DNA of 64,000 bases, from NCBI GenBank assembly GCA_933228895.1, contig OW121852.1:104367544-104431543 (forward strand). Direction: 5' to 3'. The notes under the pieces were generated by a model. It saw nothing but the letters and a program-made list of their open reading frames with translations, was not told where the DNA came from and did no database searches. This DNA comes from Platycnemis pennipes. Lineage: Eukaryota; Arthropoda; Insecta; Odonata; Platycnemididae. The position numbers and the translations under genes are program-made. Shown here piece after piece: positions 1-11,900 of the stretch; the first letter of the stretch is position 1, and the number at the start of each line of letters is the position of its first letter.

Positions 1-114
1 TATCCAGCACCTGTTTTCTTCAAGTCTTGCTTCAATACCGCCTCTTCTACCCCTCAACCAAACATTCTTCCCTTTATCGCTTCCTGAAGAACGGATAGTT
101 GGTGTGAAAGAACG

Positions 115-942
115 GTGGTGTACAGGGGTATATCAAACGAAGAGGACATGAAATCACTTAGCAAGGATTTAGATGCAATTCAAGAGTGGTGCGACAAATG
201 GCAGTTAGAACTCAACCTTAAAAAGTGTGTAGCTATCAATTTTTGGAGGAGGAATAATTCGATAGAGCGATCCTATAGAATTAATAACACGAAGATCGAA
301 AACGTTGAAACCGTAAGATATTTAGGTGTAACAATCACTAAAGATTTATCGTGGGGAAGACACATAAGGGAAATATGCGGCCGAGCGAAGAGAAAGCTAG
401 GATTTATAAAAAGAGTACTTGGGAAATGTGATGAGAAGACAAAAGAGCGATGCTACTTTTCACTAGTTAGGCCCCACCTTGAGTATGCAGCCAGTGTATG
501 GGATCCTAATGAATTAGGTTTGATGAGAGAACTAGACAGTGTGCAGCGTAGAGCAGCTAGGTTCGTCAAAAGGTGTTACGATAGGTTGAGTAGTGTATCA
601 GAATTAATACAAGAATTAGGGTGGGAATCATTATCAGAGCGTAGATTAAAGTTCAGATTTAATCTATTGCAGAAATTTCAATCGGATAGCTTTACTGAAG
701 ATGTTAGGCACATATTAAAAACACCAGCGTATTATGCTAGATTCGACCAGATAAATAAGATTAGAGAGATAGATTGTCGTACAGATAGATTCAAAATGGC
801 ATTTTTCCCCCGTACTATAAGAGAACAGAATAGGCAGCATAGGAAAGGGATAGGTAGGGGAAATATTTTAGAGTATTCTGTAGTGCATGATGCATGTATT
901 AACCCCTCAAATACTATAGATACTAACAATCTAGTTGCATGA
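115..942 (+). pseudogene. C-terminal fragment of a non-LTR retrotransposon reverse transcriptase
   Basis: A 275-codon open frame equals the last part of a LINE reverse transcriptase: the region after the YADD catalytic box, the thumb and the C-terminal tail. Visible landmarks are a W-x5-L-N-x2-K-C segment (residues 28-38), the motif YLGVTITKDLSW (69-80) and LVRPHLEYAASVWDP (117-131), followed by VQRRAARFV. These are characteristic of the Jockey/CR1/L2 group. The catalytic DD and everything upstream are missing, so this is a dead 5'-truncated copy. No internal stop is present, which suggests a fairly recent insertion. The first codon is GTG and is only the point where the copy begins, not a true start. 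Related copies lie at 49838, 51603, 54275, 40912 and 63176. Family placement within the group is inference. Confidence 0.85.
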
Positions 943-1056
943 GACCCTTTAGTTGCTTGCTTGCATGCTAGTAGTGAATGCTTGGTGACCTTCACCCCCT
1001 GCCACACACCCTCGCGGTGGCTTGCAGGGTATCGTGTAGATGTAGATGTAGATAGT
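115..1056 (+). mobile_element. 5'-truncated LINE copy with 3' UTR and GATGTA-type tail
   Basis: The element continues past the reverse transcriptase stop through a ~110 bp 3' UTR holding the family signature 'cccctgccacacaccctcg' and 'ggtggcttgcagggtat', and ends in a short tandem of the hexamer GTAGAT near 1025-1056. The same UTR signature closes all the other copies of this family in the window. Truncation at the 5' side and a simple-repeat 3' end are normal for target-primed reverse transcription. Confidence 0.8.
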
Positions 1057-2116
1057 TAGAATGGAAATATGAGATGTAGGAAGTATGCTAAACTAAAGGA
1101 CATCATGGGAAGTAAAGCTTGCGTGTAGAGAACTTTTACGTCTATCTTATCCAGGAGGTGATAATAATATCGTAATAAATAATAAGTCATCAACGGCTAA
1201 GCTGTGCGAAATTTTCGCACATTCAATCTTCCCTTCTTCCCCTCTAAATGATTTAGTCTTTGTTGGAATTAAATAGTAAAGGAAGTGTGTATACCAAGAA
1301 GTTTAGATTGTACTGGAGGAGGCATTGGCATGCTAGCCTGTGGGTGATAATGTGGCAAGAATGGGGGTGCTTGGGAACGATTAGGCCCCACCTACTTCGT
1401 ACAAAACATTGCGTTTTATGCGGCCTCCTATAAAGACTGCATTTGATTATTCGAGCATAAATAACAATGAAATCGTAACTGAGTTTCATCGCAGCGGCAT
1501 CAGTAAATATTCATACGGATATTTGAAGGTCATATTAATCTATTTAATTACCCGGGGAGTTCATTTTAATATTAAAACTGAATTTAAACTATTACAAACA
1601 CGTATTCGGCGCGTTGTTCACGCACTTACCTCTGTTTCTCTGTTTCCGTGGCGATATTAAAAATACATTCAACTATTCATATTACTACGCCAAGTTTTAC
1701 CGCGTGCAAAAATATCCACATCTATCACAAAAGTATCTACAATACACTTATTAGTTATTTCTCTGCACGATTAAAAGAAAAATATCTCCTTCCCATTACA
1801 ATCCTTTCTCTTCGCTGTGTATTTACGTCTCCACGTCCGTATTCTTGTTTACTTGCGCTTTTGTCTAAAATGTATATTTCTTTTAGCTTCATTTACAAAT
1901 AAAACTGAGATTTAAGCTAAACGGAGAATGGTATGTCAGATGTCGTTTAAAATCCCCTACCCTCTGATACCTTATTCATCGCCTGAAGCTCTGAATTAGT
2001 TGTGAGATAGGATTGTTGACTACAGAAATGATATAAGTATGTGCAATTGAAATGGAGTCACTTTCCACTTTTTAAGGTGCTCATCGCATTACTTAAAGGC
2101 AGTAACAATGTAAATT
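1057..2116. other. AT-rich stretch without recognisable feature
   Basis: Only short frames with no family signature are seen; nothing supports a gene here. Confidence 0.5.
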
Positions 2117-2292
2117 CAGGGCCCGTATTCTCGTTTGAAACGCAACCTCGGTTATCTCCCCAGCAACGAAACCGAGGTTGCGTTTCATTGATTTCCTCAT
2201 TAGAATGTTTACAAAAAGTTAACGCGAGTCCCGAAAAACCTATGTTATCCCTTGGATACCACGAGAGTTTCAGAAAGAGAATAAGGACCCAG
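2117..2292. mobile_element. Short MITE-like element with imperfect terminal inverted repeats
   Basis: The left end reads CAGGGCCCGTATTCTC and the right end, in reverse complement, CTGGGTCCTTATTCTC; the similarity continues about 10 bases further inward. Inside, 2137-2153 and 2170-2186 form a perfect 17-bp stem (GAAACGCAACCTCGGTT) around a 16-base loop. Small size, terminal inverted repeats and no coding sequence fit a non-autonomous DNA transposon. I could not define a convincing target-site duplication, so the superfamily is open. Confidence 0.5.
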
Positions 2293-5200
2293 GTTATCCG
2301 CAGTCTAAATTTTGTGTGACTAATAGGGTTTCGTCGTTTTTTTTTGCAGCATATTCGGGTGTTTTAGTTTGATATTTGTGTGTTCATTCGTTACAATGCG
2401 TTTTTTGATACTCATTGCATAACCTAAATGCACTAAATTATACAAATATTTTACATTAGCCGTGTTTGTTATTGTGTACACAAAGCATTTCGACGTTTTC
2501 TGCTCTGAATATTCAGATCTTGTCGTTTGATGTTCCTGTGTGTATCCGTCACAGCGCGTAGTTTATATCTGGCATAAAAACAGTTGGAAGTTTAGGATCA
2601 ATATAGTATCTGTCCTGTATGCCCACTCCTTTAAGCTTGCGATACGTCTTTGTACGGAATGTCATATTCATTAAATTTCATTTTATCTTTTCCGATAGCA
2701 TTGTATGGGCACCGTCTAAGTAGTTTGAATTTAATAGTCAAATTATGTAATGTAAATTATTACAATGTATATTAGTTACATATTCTTAATATGTCAACGG
2801 CTGAAATTCATGTGAAGGCCCAAATTTAGAAATAAATCCCGGATTTATTTGTGGATCTTCTGTTCATTTCTTCGGAATTCGATACCCTCTTCCCATGGAT
2901 TCTTCGTAAGGTGTATTTATTTTTCAGCCAATCTTTTGCTTCGTATAATAAGCTTCATATATTTACTTCCATAATAAGCCTTTTCATATGCTAAATATAT
3001 TCTTGTTCCTCATGGTGAATGTTAGTCGACACGTGTAGTGGATAAGCGTGTTTGATTTTCCAAACAAATATGACATTATTATCGAATTATTTTGTCTTTC
3101 GGCCATAGGGCTCGTGGCACTTTGCTCTATGTTTTGTAAATATTTCGTCCCTTCTTCCCTTATATTTCCATTAATACCAATAAATTATAATGAGTGGATT
3201 TATCCGTATATTGTAGGTACTGACCTCCGTAATCCTTTTCAAAACGGCTACCCACTGGCAGCGTAGTGTTGGTGAACAGCACTGGCAGGCCGTTTATCGC
3301 GATTCTGAAATATGAGGACCAGTAAAACTGAAGAATTCTCATCAGGAATTCCAAATCAGGGACATTTAGATTCATGATCTCACACTGCGAGTCATGCACT
3401 TCACGCTTAAATTATCTTGCGGAATTATGGCTCCATTTCTGGCAGTACATTTGTTCTTTTGAACGTATGATGCTCATTGCTAGATGGATATAATAACGAA
3501 GCAATGTGATGTTTTAATCAGCCGAAACTTCTATCTTAATACCTTTGCAACTGATTTCATTCGTTATGGCTTGTTGAATTTTACTATATGTCCCCAGCGC
3601 AAGGGTTGTCGTGATGTAGTCACTATGTCAGTTGTAGGAGAAGGATTGTTTTGAGAATTCGTGGTGGAGTAAATGTGAGAAATCAATTGATTTGACTCAA
3701 GGGGACTGCGGTCAATGTTATCGTGGGAATTTTGTATTTATTCATGAGCAGATACCATGTCCTTACATGAAAGATTAAAGATGTGTGACTAGTTTTTAAT
3801 GCTTGAAATCATCGTCTGTTCGAGGTAATCCTTTAAGTTGAACATTTGAGAACGTTAATATACCCACTTGTTGAGAACTTTGATGTAGTTGTCTTTCAAC
3901 ATAAAGCGCAGATCGGAATGTCATCCACATCTCACGCGTAGACATTCCTCTTTAGAATAGTGTTCATGTGCTCCTTTGAAACATTTTAATCTACTCCAGT
4001 TTAAGTGGAAACAAAACTGCTACTGCTCTTGCTTCCTTTGACTCAACATCGGAGACTCTGGACCACAATTTTAATATATTTGTGGAGTAGTTAATCGAAA
4101 CATTCTTGGGATGCTATTTATAAGGCATTATTCAGTAAAGGGGTCGACTCGCTACTGATTGTAAGTGAAAAGGTTATAAAAATTCCCTCCGTTTTTGGCC
4201 GTTTCAAAACATATATTCTCTCATATTATTCCTTTGCTACTGAAAAGTAAGGCCGAGGCTCCTAATAATGGCGGTTAGTTAAGGTACTGCATTCGTAGCG
4301 ACTAGCGCTGCGAAGGACACATCCGACCCATCTTCATATTATTTCAGTTTAGCAGACATCAAATATACCCGCTGATGACTCGAAACCTGTGAAGTGTCGG
4401 GGTCTTCCTTTTATATAACCATTTCATTTCCGAGAAACGTTTTGAAATACGTGAATTACAACTGTAGTTATTTGGAAGTGGGCACCGAAAACTGAGGTCA
4501 TGTACGGCATTAAGATTTTAGGGAAGACGGAAGCGCGGAGATAAAACTTGACGTCGGCATATTGACGGTAAGCCTACTCTAAGAAAAATGACCTAAGGAA
4601 TCCACTGTTTAGCTCCCCATCAAACGGGCAGACTGCTGACCATCAAGTGTTCTGTTTATGGCACTCAATATCGGCTATGTTACTGACTGTCATGATTCGA
4701 ATCCGCACTATACCAGGATTAAACTCCTGTCCTTCAGAGCAGGGAGACTCTTGAAAAATTTACCTTCATGCCAGCCCGAGCCCTCCCCCCATGAGTCTCT
4801 TTGCGACAAAAACGTACTCCTAAGACATGCAAAGTAGTTTTTTCTTCTGTGCTGCCCGAATTCGCTCTTTTACATTTATGAATTACGAAGAGATTTTTGG
4901 AAAATGTTGTACGAAAAGCTAGGGTTCTATTCTTGTCAACAAAGAGAGTACCTTTGGATGTCTAAGAATGACTGATGTGAAATAATGAAGATCATTTCCA
5001 TTTAATTCCATTATTTGGACGGGAGTGTTGGCATAAAGCAGCTGGCTGTGACTGTAGTTATGTAGAAAATGCTATTTGTAGTATATTTTCCACGTATAGC
5101 GTCGAAGATTTTCTTCGTCAAACGCAACTTCATGTTGTTTAGCTGGATGGAGGCATTTAGGAGGTAAATGTCAGCTACATCCTTAGGTTTGCCTGAAACC

Positions 5201-5650
5201 CAAAGAGCCGGAGTGATCAGGTTTGTTTTTACGCACGAAATGGGTAACGTGTTATTTGGTTTCCGAGCCTGCGCCTGTAGTTACTCTTTCGTAAGCACGC
5301 GCCCGCCGGGTTAGGGGAATCAGGTAGCCAACCCCGTGCCTTAAGCAAACGAATAGGTGTGGGCAAGGTGCCCATTCTTAAGTCAACACATCCGTTGAGA
5401 AAGGTAGAACTAGGTTTCGTATCGTATTCCCTACACAAGGCCCCTAAATATTGGATATCCTTCTGAAGGTCGCGTTTGGTGTTCCCTACTCTGGTTGAGA
5501 AAGCATGCGTATGTGAAGCCAAGCTTTGTTCTTACCCGAATCGAAACAGATAATGGATAATTTCGACAATTAGCTATTACAGAAGCGTAGTTTAATCTGC
5601 TGGAAAAATTAATGTAGTTAAGTTGTTAATTACCTTATCGTAACACTTGT
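2293..5650. other. Mostly unique AT-rich DNA
   Basis: No coding frame with family signature. A SINE-like scrap with a B-box-like GGATTCGAATC is visible in reverse complement near 4693-4706, and a hammerhead-like core lies at 4366-4402 (separate entry). Confidence 0.4.
4366..4402 (+). other. Hammerhead-ribozyme-like core sequence
   Basis: CTGATGA (4372-4378) is followed after only two or three bases by GAAAC (4382-4386). CCCG before the core can pair with CGGG at about 4397-4400. These are the conserved strands of a hammerhead core, but helix II is essentially absent and the cleavage triplet is out of register, so activity is unlikely. A dispersed-repeat origin is as probable. Confidence 0.2.
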
Positions 5651-5850
5651 TTTTTCCATTTGTCTCTTTCGGGAGCCACCGTGTTTGGAACTTTATCGTC
5701 CGAGCTTTCGCATCCATTGCAGGCCGCATCATCAGGGTGAAATATCCTGATGATGCGGCCTGATACCCTGATGATGGGGCTTGCAATGGACGCGAAATTT
5801 CGGACGACAAAGCTCCAAACGCGGCGGCTCCCGAAAGAGACAACTGGAAA
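5651..5850. repeat. Fold-back (long hairpin) element, ~90 bp arms
   Basis: The left arm beginning TGTCTCTTTCGGGAGCC (5661) is the reverse complement of the right arm ending GGCTCCCGAAAGAGACA (to about 5832). The arms stay complementary, with scattered mismatches, to a centre near 5735-5760, where AGGCCGCATCATCAGG and its complement form a second, nested palindrome. On both strands the arm carries CTGATGA...GAAA modules like those in the fold-back at 31203. No coding capacity; frames across it are artefacts of the symmetry. Confidence 0.75.
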
Positions 5851-6081
5851 TTCTCCACGTTGCGAAAACTTACGGTCAATCGTAACACTTGCTATTACGT
5901 ATTCGAAGTACATAATGATTTTTCATGGTATTTTACTCTGTAGCTATCGAAATACTGATTGACTTCCACTGAAAACAACGTGAGAAAGGTTGCTTTAGCA
6001 ATGGTCATCACAAACATCGCTAAGCTATTAAAATGATTACCCTCCGGTGAAATTCGCTACTCTCAAATGAATAGAAGTTTT

Positions 6082-6276
6082 TTAGTCGAAATGGACCGCG
6101 ATCGTATCCGGTTCTTTAGAAATGGAGCAATCTGGAGCAATATCAAGCCTGCCATCCTCGTGGAGCTGGTTTCCCACCTGAGGTCCCCATTTATCGAAGA
6201 AGACGCGGAAACGAAGCAATTTGAAATGCTCAGTTTCATCTTCTTTGAAACCGGATGTACTCATTTCGCTCAACAA
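6082..6276 (-). pseudogene. Possible decayed repeat-derived coding fragment
   Basis: A 64-codon minus-strand frame and an overlapping 78-codon plus-strand frame (6067-6303) occupy the same segment. The minus-strand reading (…GNQLHEDGRLDIAPDCSI…) is protein-like in composition, but I recognise no family and neither frame has a supporting neighbour. Listed only as a candidate. Confidence 0.15.
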
Positions 6277-7020
6277 AATCTCGTAAATGGTACTTTAGAG
6301 TAGAGGCTTCATGAATTCGTTCTAAACATTCATTTTATCATGTTTTCACTTGGTTCTTCAAATTGTAAATGCTAGGTGAAGACTATAAATGAGAATCTTG
6401 ACAAGTTGTTGCACTGTAATTAATGGAAGCGATACGCCTCCTTTGGTGCGTTACAAAAGTGTCCTGTAACATTCCAAATGTATATATTTTTGCAAGTAGT
6501 AGGGGCATCAAGACTATATCAAAACTGCAAGTCATGATAACTGGTTAAATTTAATGTTCAGACGTTAGCTCATTATTGCTGTTAGAAAGATTGTTCTCTC
6601 AACGCTATTGACTATTCATACATTTGTTTTATTTTTGATTGCTAGACCACTCGCTAGCATGCCATTGTTTGTAACATATTCAGCATGATAATGAAGGCTT
6701 TTTAAGAACTGTCTCTTATATCTCAAGGTCTATGTAAAAGCCAGACGTGGTTTTCATATTCAGTAAAGGAATTATTACATAGCTGTTATTCGGGGGAGGT
6801 GACCGCTAGCTAAGTGTATTTTCGCCATTTAAGATAGGTGGGTATTTGGTAGAGTTGGGATTTTTCAGGTAACAGAGGAATGGTGGAGATAAAACCTGCG
6901 TCGACATTATCCTGCTCTTGACTAAAGGCGCCTAGTGGTCCACGGCTCATCCGAGACGGGAACTGCACCCAAAGTTCTGTCCACAAGGCACTCGTGTTGG
7001 GACCGGTATACAAATGAAAA

Positions 7021-7095
7021 ATCTTTGCCTCTGCCGGGATTTGGATCCGTGTCTTAACGATGGGAGGTCAGCTTTCTGGCCACTACAACAACTTG
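7021..7095 (-). repeat. tRNA-derived SINE remnant
   Basis: In reverse complement the segment has the order of a tRNA-derived SINE head: an anticodon-arm-like region (7050-7095) followed by GGATCCAAATCCCGG at 7034-7048, a close match to the RNA polymerase III B box and T arm. The acceptor stem is not preserved, so it is not a functional tRNA. Confidence 0.35.
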
Positions 7096-7186
7096 ATCCC
7101 CATGAACAAGTGAATTGCGTAGTGAAATATTCCTGTAGAGTTATGTATTGCGTTAATTGTCTTCTTGGCTTGGTTATTCGCCCTAA

Positions 7187-7884
7187 TTGACATCCTCTAC
7201 AGCGAAGATCTATGAATGGGTAAGGAGGACTTTTCTCGACTCGAAGAGAGCGTTTTCGGCTCGGTGCTCGGACGCTCCGGGTTTCCTCAATCGTTTCCCG
7301 CCCTTCGCCTCCATGGCCGTGCCGCGTTCGCGCTCATCCAAATCACCGACTGTGGCTCTTCATGCCCGTCATATCGTGTACAAACAACATGGGGAAAGAA
7401 GCGGAGCCACCTCGCGATCCTTATCGACACGTATCAGCCTCCTCTTCTTTTTCTCTTTCCGTCTTTTCCCGCGTGGCCACGTGGACTCCCCGGTCGCATT
7501 GACACCTCCCACGGGTGGCGTTTCGCTGACTCAGGCGGTCACACTCGTGCTGCTCTCCGTCGGGTAATTGTTTCCAGTGTCCACCTCACTTCGGGGAGAG
7601 TAGACAATCCGTCGCTGCTGCCCCGTTCCGTACTCCCCCGCTCAACCGCGTATTTCCTTGACCCCGTCGCCAGACGCCGCCTCCTGCAAGTTGTCGTGAC
7701 TGTGCTCTTGGTCTCAAATGTTTTGGATCGGGAGCATGACTGCACGGGAATATCTGACCCACATTCCCTGACTTGCTTTTGCACCCCCTCTTTGAGGCTG
7801 CTGTTTCCCTGGGTCAGCACCCTTAAAGGCCGTTTACCCTTCCTTGTGGTGGTGCGTAGGTCATTGATTTCTGGTAGAAAGTGA
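7187..7884. other. GC- and CpG-rich block with a 222-codon open frame
   Basis: A ~700 bp GC-rich block in AT-rich surroundings contains a long frame on the plus strand (7216-7884) and overlapping frames on both strands. The predicted product has no recognisable domain, and multiple overlapping long frames are expected in GC-rich DNA. It could be a CpG-rich promoter or first-exon region, or a repeat fragment. Coding status is not supported. Confidence 0.3.
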
Positions 7885-9819
7885 AAATCATTGACAAGGG
7901 TGCCAAACGCACGATGAGTTCAACTAGTTTCCCTTCCTCAAACAAATGACTCTGCTAATTTGTTTAATAGTCTTCTTATGGCATTATGCTTTAGGGTGTA
8001 AAAGTAACCTATCATTTCTTTCTTTTTTGGTTTTGCTTTAAATTACCTTCTAAAGCATTCCCTTGTAAATATTTTAATGTACTCTATTATTTTTTCTAAC
8101 TCATATTTTCTTGACATTGTCTCATTGTTAGCCATTGTAATTTTCCATATTGATCAGAAATGAACACAAAAGTTGATAAGATATTTTAAATTAAATTGAA
8201 ACATCTCTTCTGTAATCTCTTTACAATTGTCTTTCTCATTTTTTTATTTAATCATATGCATCTCATAATCATGGCGAGAATGAATGCATTTAACTTACTA
8301 GTGAATCTAATGATTAATGGAACACTCACCAAAAATGTTAACTGAGGCCATAAGCATACAAAAACGACTCATAATTACTCAGATGTTTGCAGTTGGCAAA
8401 TTTTTGGCCTGTGGGCCAAAGTACCTGAAATATTTTGATCTAAACTTTGTATTTAGATGAGCCCTGGGCTAAGGGAAGAGAGGGCCATATGGCCTCATCT
8501 AGTCCACGTTAAATAAATTTCAAATTTCTAACCTATGTCTTGGGCTTACTGGTCTTAAAAATTCTGTCAACTCATATTCTATGATATTTCATCTCCAGCA
8601 TGCTGTTTGCTAATTGTTTGTTGTTCTTTATAAAGAAGCAAGGAAGCATTCAGTAGAAAGTAATAAAGCTGCAGACAAGCAATCATGTCATTTACTAGAT
8701 AGTGTGACATTATTTCATGTTGAGTTATCTATATTTTATCTTTTTATATTCTGTGTATTCCATAGCTGCTGCAGAATTGCAGTCGATCTATTTTCACTCT
8801 AGTAATTGATAAAGGGGGTGAGAAAGATGATAATTCTGAATTCAATTGGTGGGAATTTTATTCCTCATGCCAGTGCTGTCTCAGTGTTTCTCCTTGACCC
8901 AATTACAGAATGCCTTTGAATGCAGCATTTCATGTTTATAAATTTTGCTTTTGATTAAAATTTAGGGAATTGAATACTTTTTGTAATAATTTTTACTTAG
9001 AATGACCATAATCAAGGTACCTGTTGAAACATGGAGCTAAAGATTCCTCAACATTAATTTTTATTCTGTGGTATGATCTTTTCTTGCAAGGAAGCAGCAG
9101 TCATTTGAAAATGATTTGTAGACAGTGAGCCTTAATTCTTGTTTACACCTTTCATGATGATTTAACAAAAAAAACTGGTTGGTATTACTTTCATTTGATA
9201 TAGTTAGAAAACTTTTATGGTTTTATAAAGTGTTGCTCAACTGAAACTAAGTGGTTAGCAGTTTTTACCCCTAGCAAAAAATGAGCTTGTAATTAACATT
9301 AGTTGTCGTACATTGAAGTATTGGCTGCTCCAACTTAAACTGCAAAAGTTAGAGAAATGTGGCTCATTAAGGTATAACATAGTACCTTGCTACCATGGAA
9401 TTATGAAATAAAAATATTTTTTTTTTGAGCTCTTTTTATATTTCTTACAAGATTTTGAGTTTTTTGATTTTATATTTATTCCTATGAAGTCTTAGAACTT
9501 TTGAGATCATATTATTTTGTTTTAGGGCCACCAATATTATTTTCTATTCACCTATTTGCTTAATACCCACCTTATTTTGTAGCTTCTATGTTAATGTTTG
9601 ACATTTTATGCTGTTAACAGGTGTAGGTATTTTCTCAATACCCATTTATCCCTCATAAACATTATTTCTATATTTTAAAATAAAATTTGTGCAATACACC
9701 TTTAAGGTTATAAGATATATTTAGAATATGTATCATGACTGGTGGAGCTCTTTCATCTTGTAGTAGCTTATAAGAGACAGTGTTGCCTTGTTTCACTGTA
9801 ATTTCATTGCCAGAGCAAC
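7885..9819. other. AT-rich non-coding DNA
   Basis: No frame with family signature; T-rich tracts near 9413-9427 and intron-like composition. Confidence 0.4.
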
Positions 9820-10485
9820 CTTGGTTCCCACCGTCATGGCCCCTCACACCCCTTCCCTCTTTTGAGCACCAGACACCCCCATCTGGTTTGATTGTGCCCC
9901 TTTCTTACACCCAGAGCGCTGTCAGGGAGTATGAGAGCCTCCATCTCACCTCCTGCTGAGGGGATTTCCAATCCACCCACCAATTCCATGCCTCCCATTG
10001 CTCCACCTTCCTCAAGATTTCCGTCTATATCCTTGTTTTTTTTACCTTTCCTAGTCTCCTCGTCCTCCCACTCCATATCATCCCCCTCAGACATCCTGCC
10101 ATGCCCATTCTGGGGTTGGGGGAGTAACCCCATGGGGGAGAGGGGTCCCTATGCCTTTTTAATTCCTTCCCTCCATTCTCTTTTTGCTGTGTCACCTCTC
10201 CCTCCATTTCCTCCGCCCCTGATCTGCCCTTCCTGCCTCCCCTTTTGGTTCAAAATGGCATCTCTTCCACTTCCAAGCCCTTTGGTCTCCATCCCCCTTC
10301 CCATCCCTGACCCTACCAAGCCCTTGGGACCCCTTCCTTCCCATCCCACATCCCTGTTTTCTCTCTTACACCTCCTGCCCATCACCTCTTGGCTACCCAT
10401 CCTCCTTCCCCTGTTCCCCCAAGCGCATTCCGCCCTCTGCCACTTCATGTTGTATCCTGTTGCCCAAGAGCCCAAGAATATTTGA
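9820..10485. other. Pyrimidine-rich, strand-asymmetric block 1
   Basis: The plus strand is strongly enriched in C and T and poor in G over ~660 bp, bounded by AT-rich DNA. Frames exist on both strands (9892-10485 plus; 9834-10133 and 10149-10475 minus). The minus-strand products are rich in Glu, Lys, Arg and Gly, the plus-strand products in Pro, Ser and Leu, as the base skew alone predicts. No domain is recognised. See blocks at 11340, 13740 and 15400. Confidence 0.4.
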
Positions 10486-11339
10486 GTCTTAGTCCCCTAA
10501 CTATTTTTATGCTTGAGGGTGCTCATGAACTGTCAACCTCTCCGAGAGACAATTGAGAAAATCGGAAATTGTTTGTGTAATAAGCTTTTAACTGGGCCAT
10601 ATATTTTTCATTGCAATCTCCCATTTTGTCATTGAGTATTTCCCAAGTATACTCTTTTCTGTGTTAACAAATAATTTCTTTGTCAAAATATTTAGGATTA
10701 TATTGATTCATCAAAATTATGCATATTTACTAGAAACACTTGCTTTTACAAATATTAGGTGAGAATGCTATTTGTTTAGGGCTTGAGGTACAACTGGCAT
10801 CACATCTAATAAAAATATTGCAAAAGAGTTTGGTGAGTGAACATTATTATACTTTTTCGTAAAGGATTTTGGTTTCTCTGTCTCAATCTCCTCCATAAGC
10901 TTTGCTATTTTCTTCACATACCAGTGCCTCACTGACTTAAATTCTTGGCTCTAATATAGTCATGTAAGGAACCTTGTTCAAATGTTCTGTCCTTGTAATT
11001 GAAGTCTTGTAAATACTTATTTTTTCACATTTTCCAATTACAGTGGAAGGTAAATCATTTCTAATTCACCTTTCAAGTCTGCAATAACCTTTTCCTGGGA
11101 ACACATTTATTTCAGATGTGATATTTAAGTTTGTCTTCTTTCTCACAATGTCAGAGATTCCTTCGTGCCTTCCCTTATCATTAGGGCTTCAGATTCTCAC
11201 TCCCCACTTGATTTTGTTACTCCTCACTTGTTATTATACCATAGCTGAGTGCTTTTTCAACCTCGGCAACCAAAGGCCGCTATTATAGCTGTACATCACA
11301 ATTCGAAATAGCCCTTCTCTGAGCTTTCGGGACTTTTTT

Positions 11340-11900
11340 CAAGCTGTCCCCTCCTCTGGCTTTGAAGGTGTGCCTCTCACTCTCAAGAGCTTTTCATGTG
11401 GCCTTCAGGTTCAGTGTGTCCGGGACTGGAGAGTTCCTCTGGGTGCTGTCTGCCCCTACCATTCTCTGCTCACTGCACCGCCTACCCTGGTGTCTCGCCA
11501 CAAGGGAGAGAGAGGCATCAGTTCACTCCTTTCCCTCCACCCTCTCGACATCCCCTTCTCTTCCGTTGCCACCTCACCCTCCCTCCCCACTTTTCCGTCC
11601 CTCACCCCACATCTCGCATCTATCCGCCCCCCCCTCTCACCCCACCCACTCTCGAGTCCTTTGTCTGCTTGTTCCCTGCCGGTGCCCTTCCATTGTCCTT
11701 ACACTCTTCACTCCCTCTCCATCTGCCACTCCATTCTCCCCTTCCCCCTTATTCCTTCTTTCGGATTCCACCCCTCTCCCTACTGCTTCCCTTCTCTTCA
11801 CCATCCCTCTCGCTCTCTTATATCTTATATCCTCCTCCTTCCAATCTCTCAGTTTCTCGGGACCCCCAAGATCCTCTCTCGTGTTTGAATCATTTCTCAT
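11340..11900. other. Pyrimidine-rich, strand-asymmetric block 2
   Basis: All three plus-strand frames are open for 170-198 codons because stop codons need A and G, which are rare here. The minus-strand frame 11637-11900 gives a Lys/Arg/Glu/Gly-rich chain. None resembles a known family; the open frames are composition artefacts unless homology is shown. Confidence 0.4.

Noticed and set aside
7216..7884. 222-codon open frame as a host gene
   Set aside because: It lies in a GC-rich block with overlapping long frames, has no recognisable domain, and shows no clear splice or promoter context.
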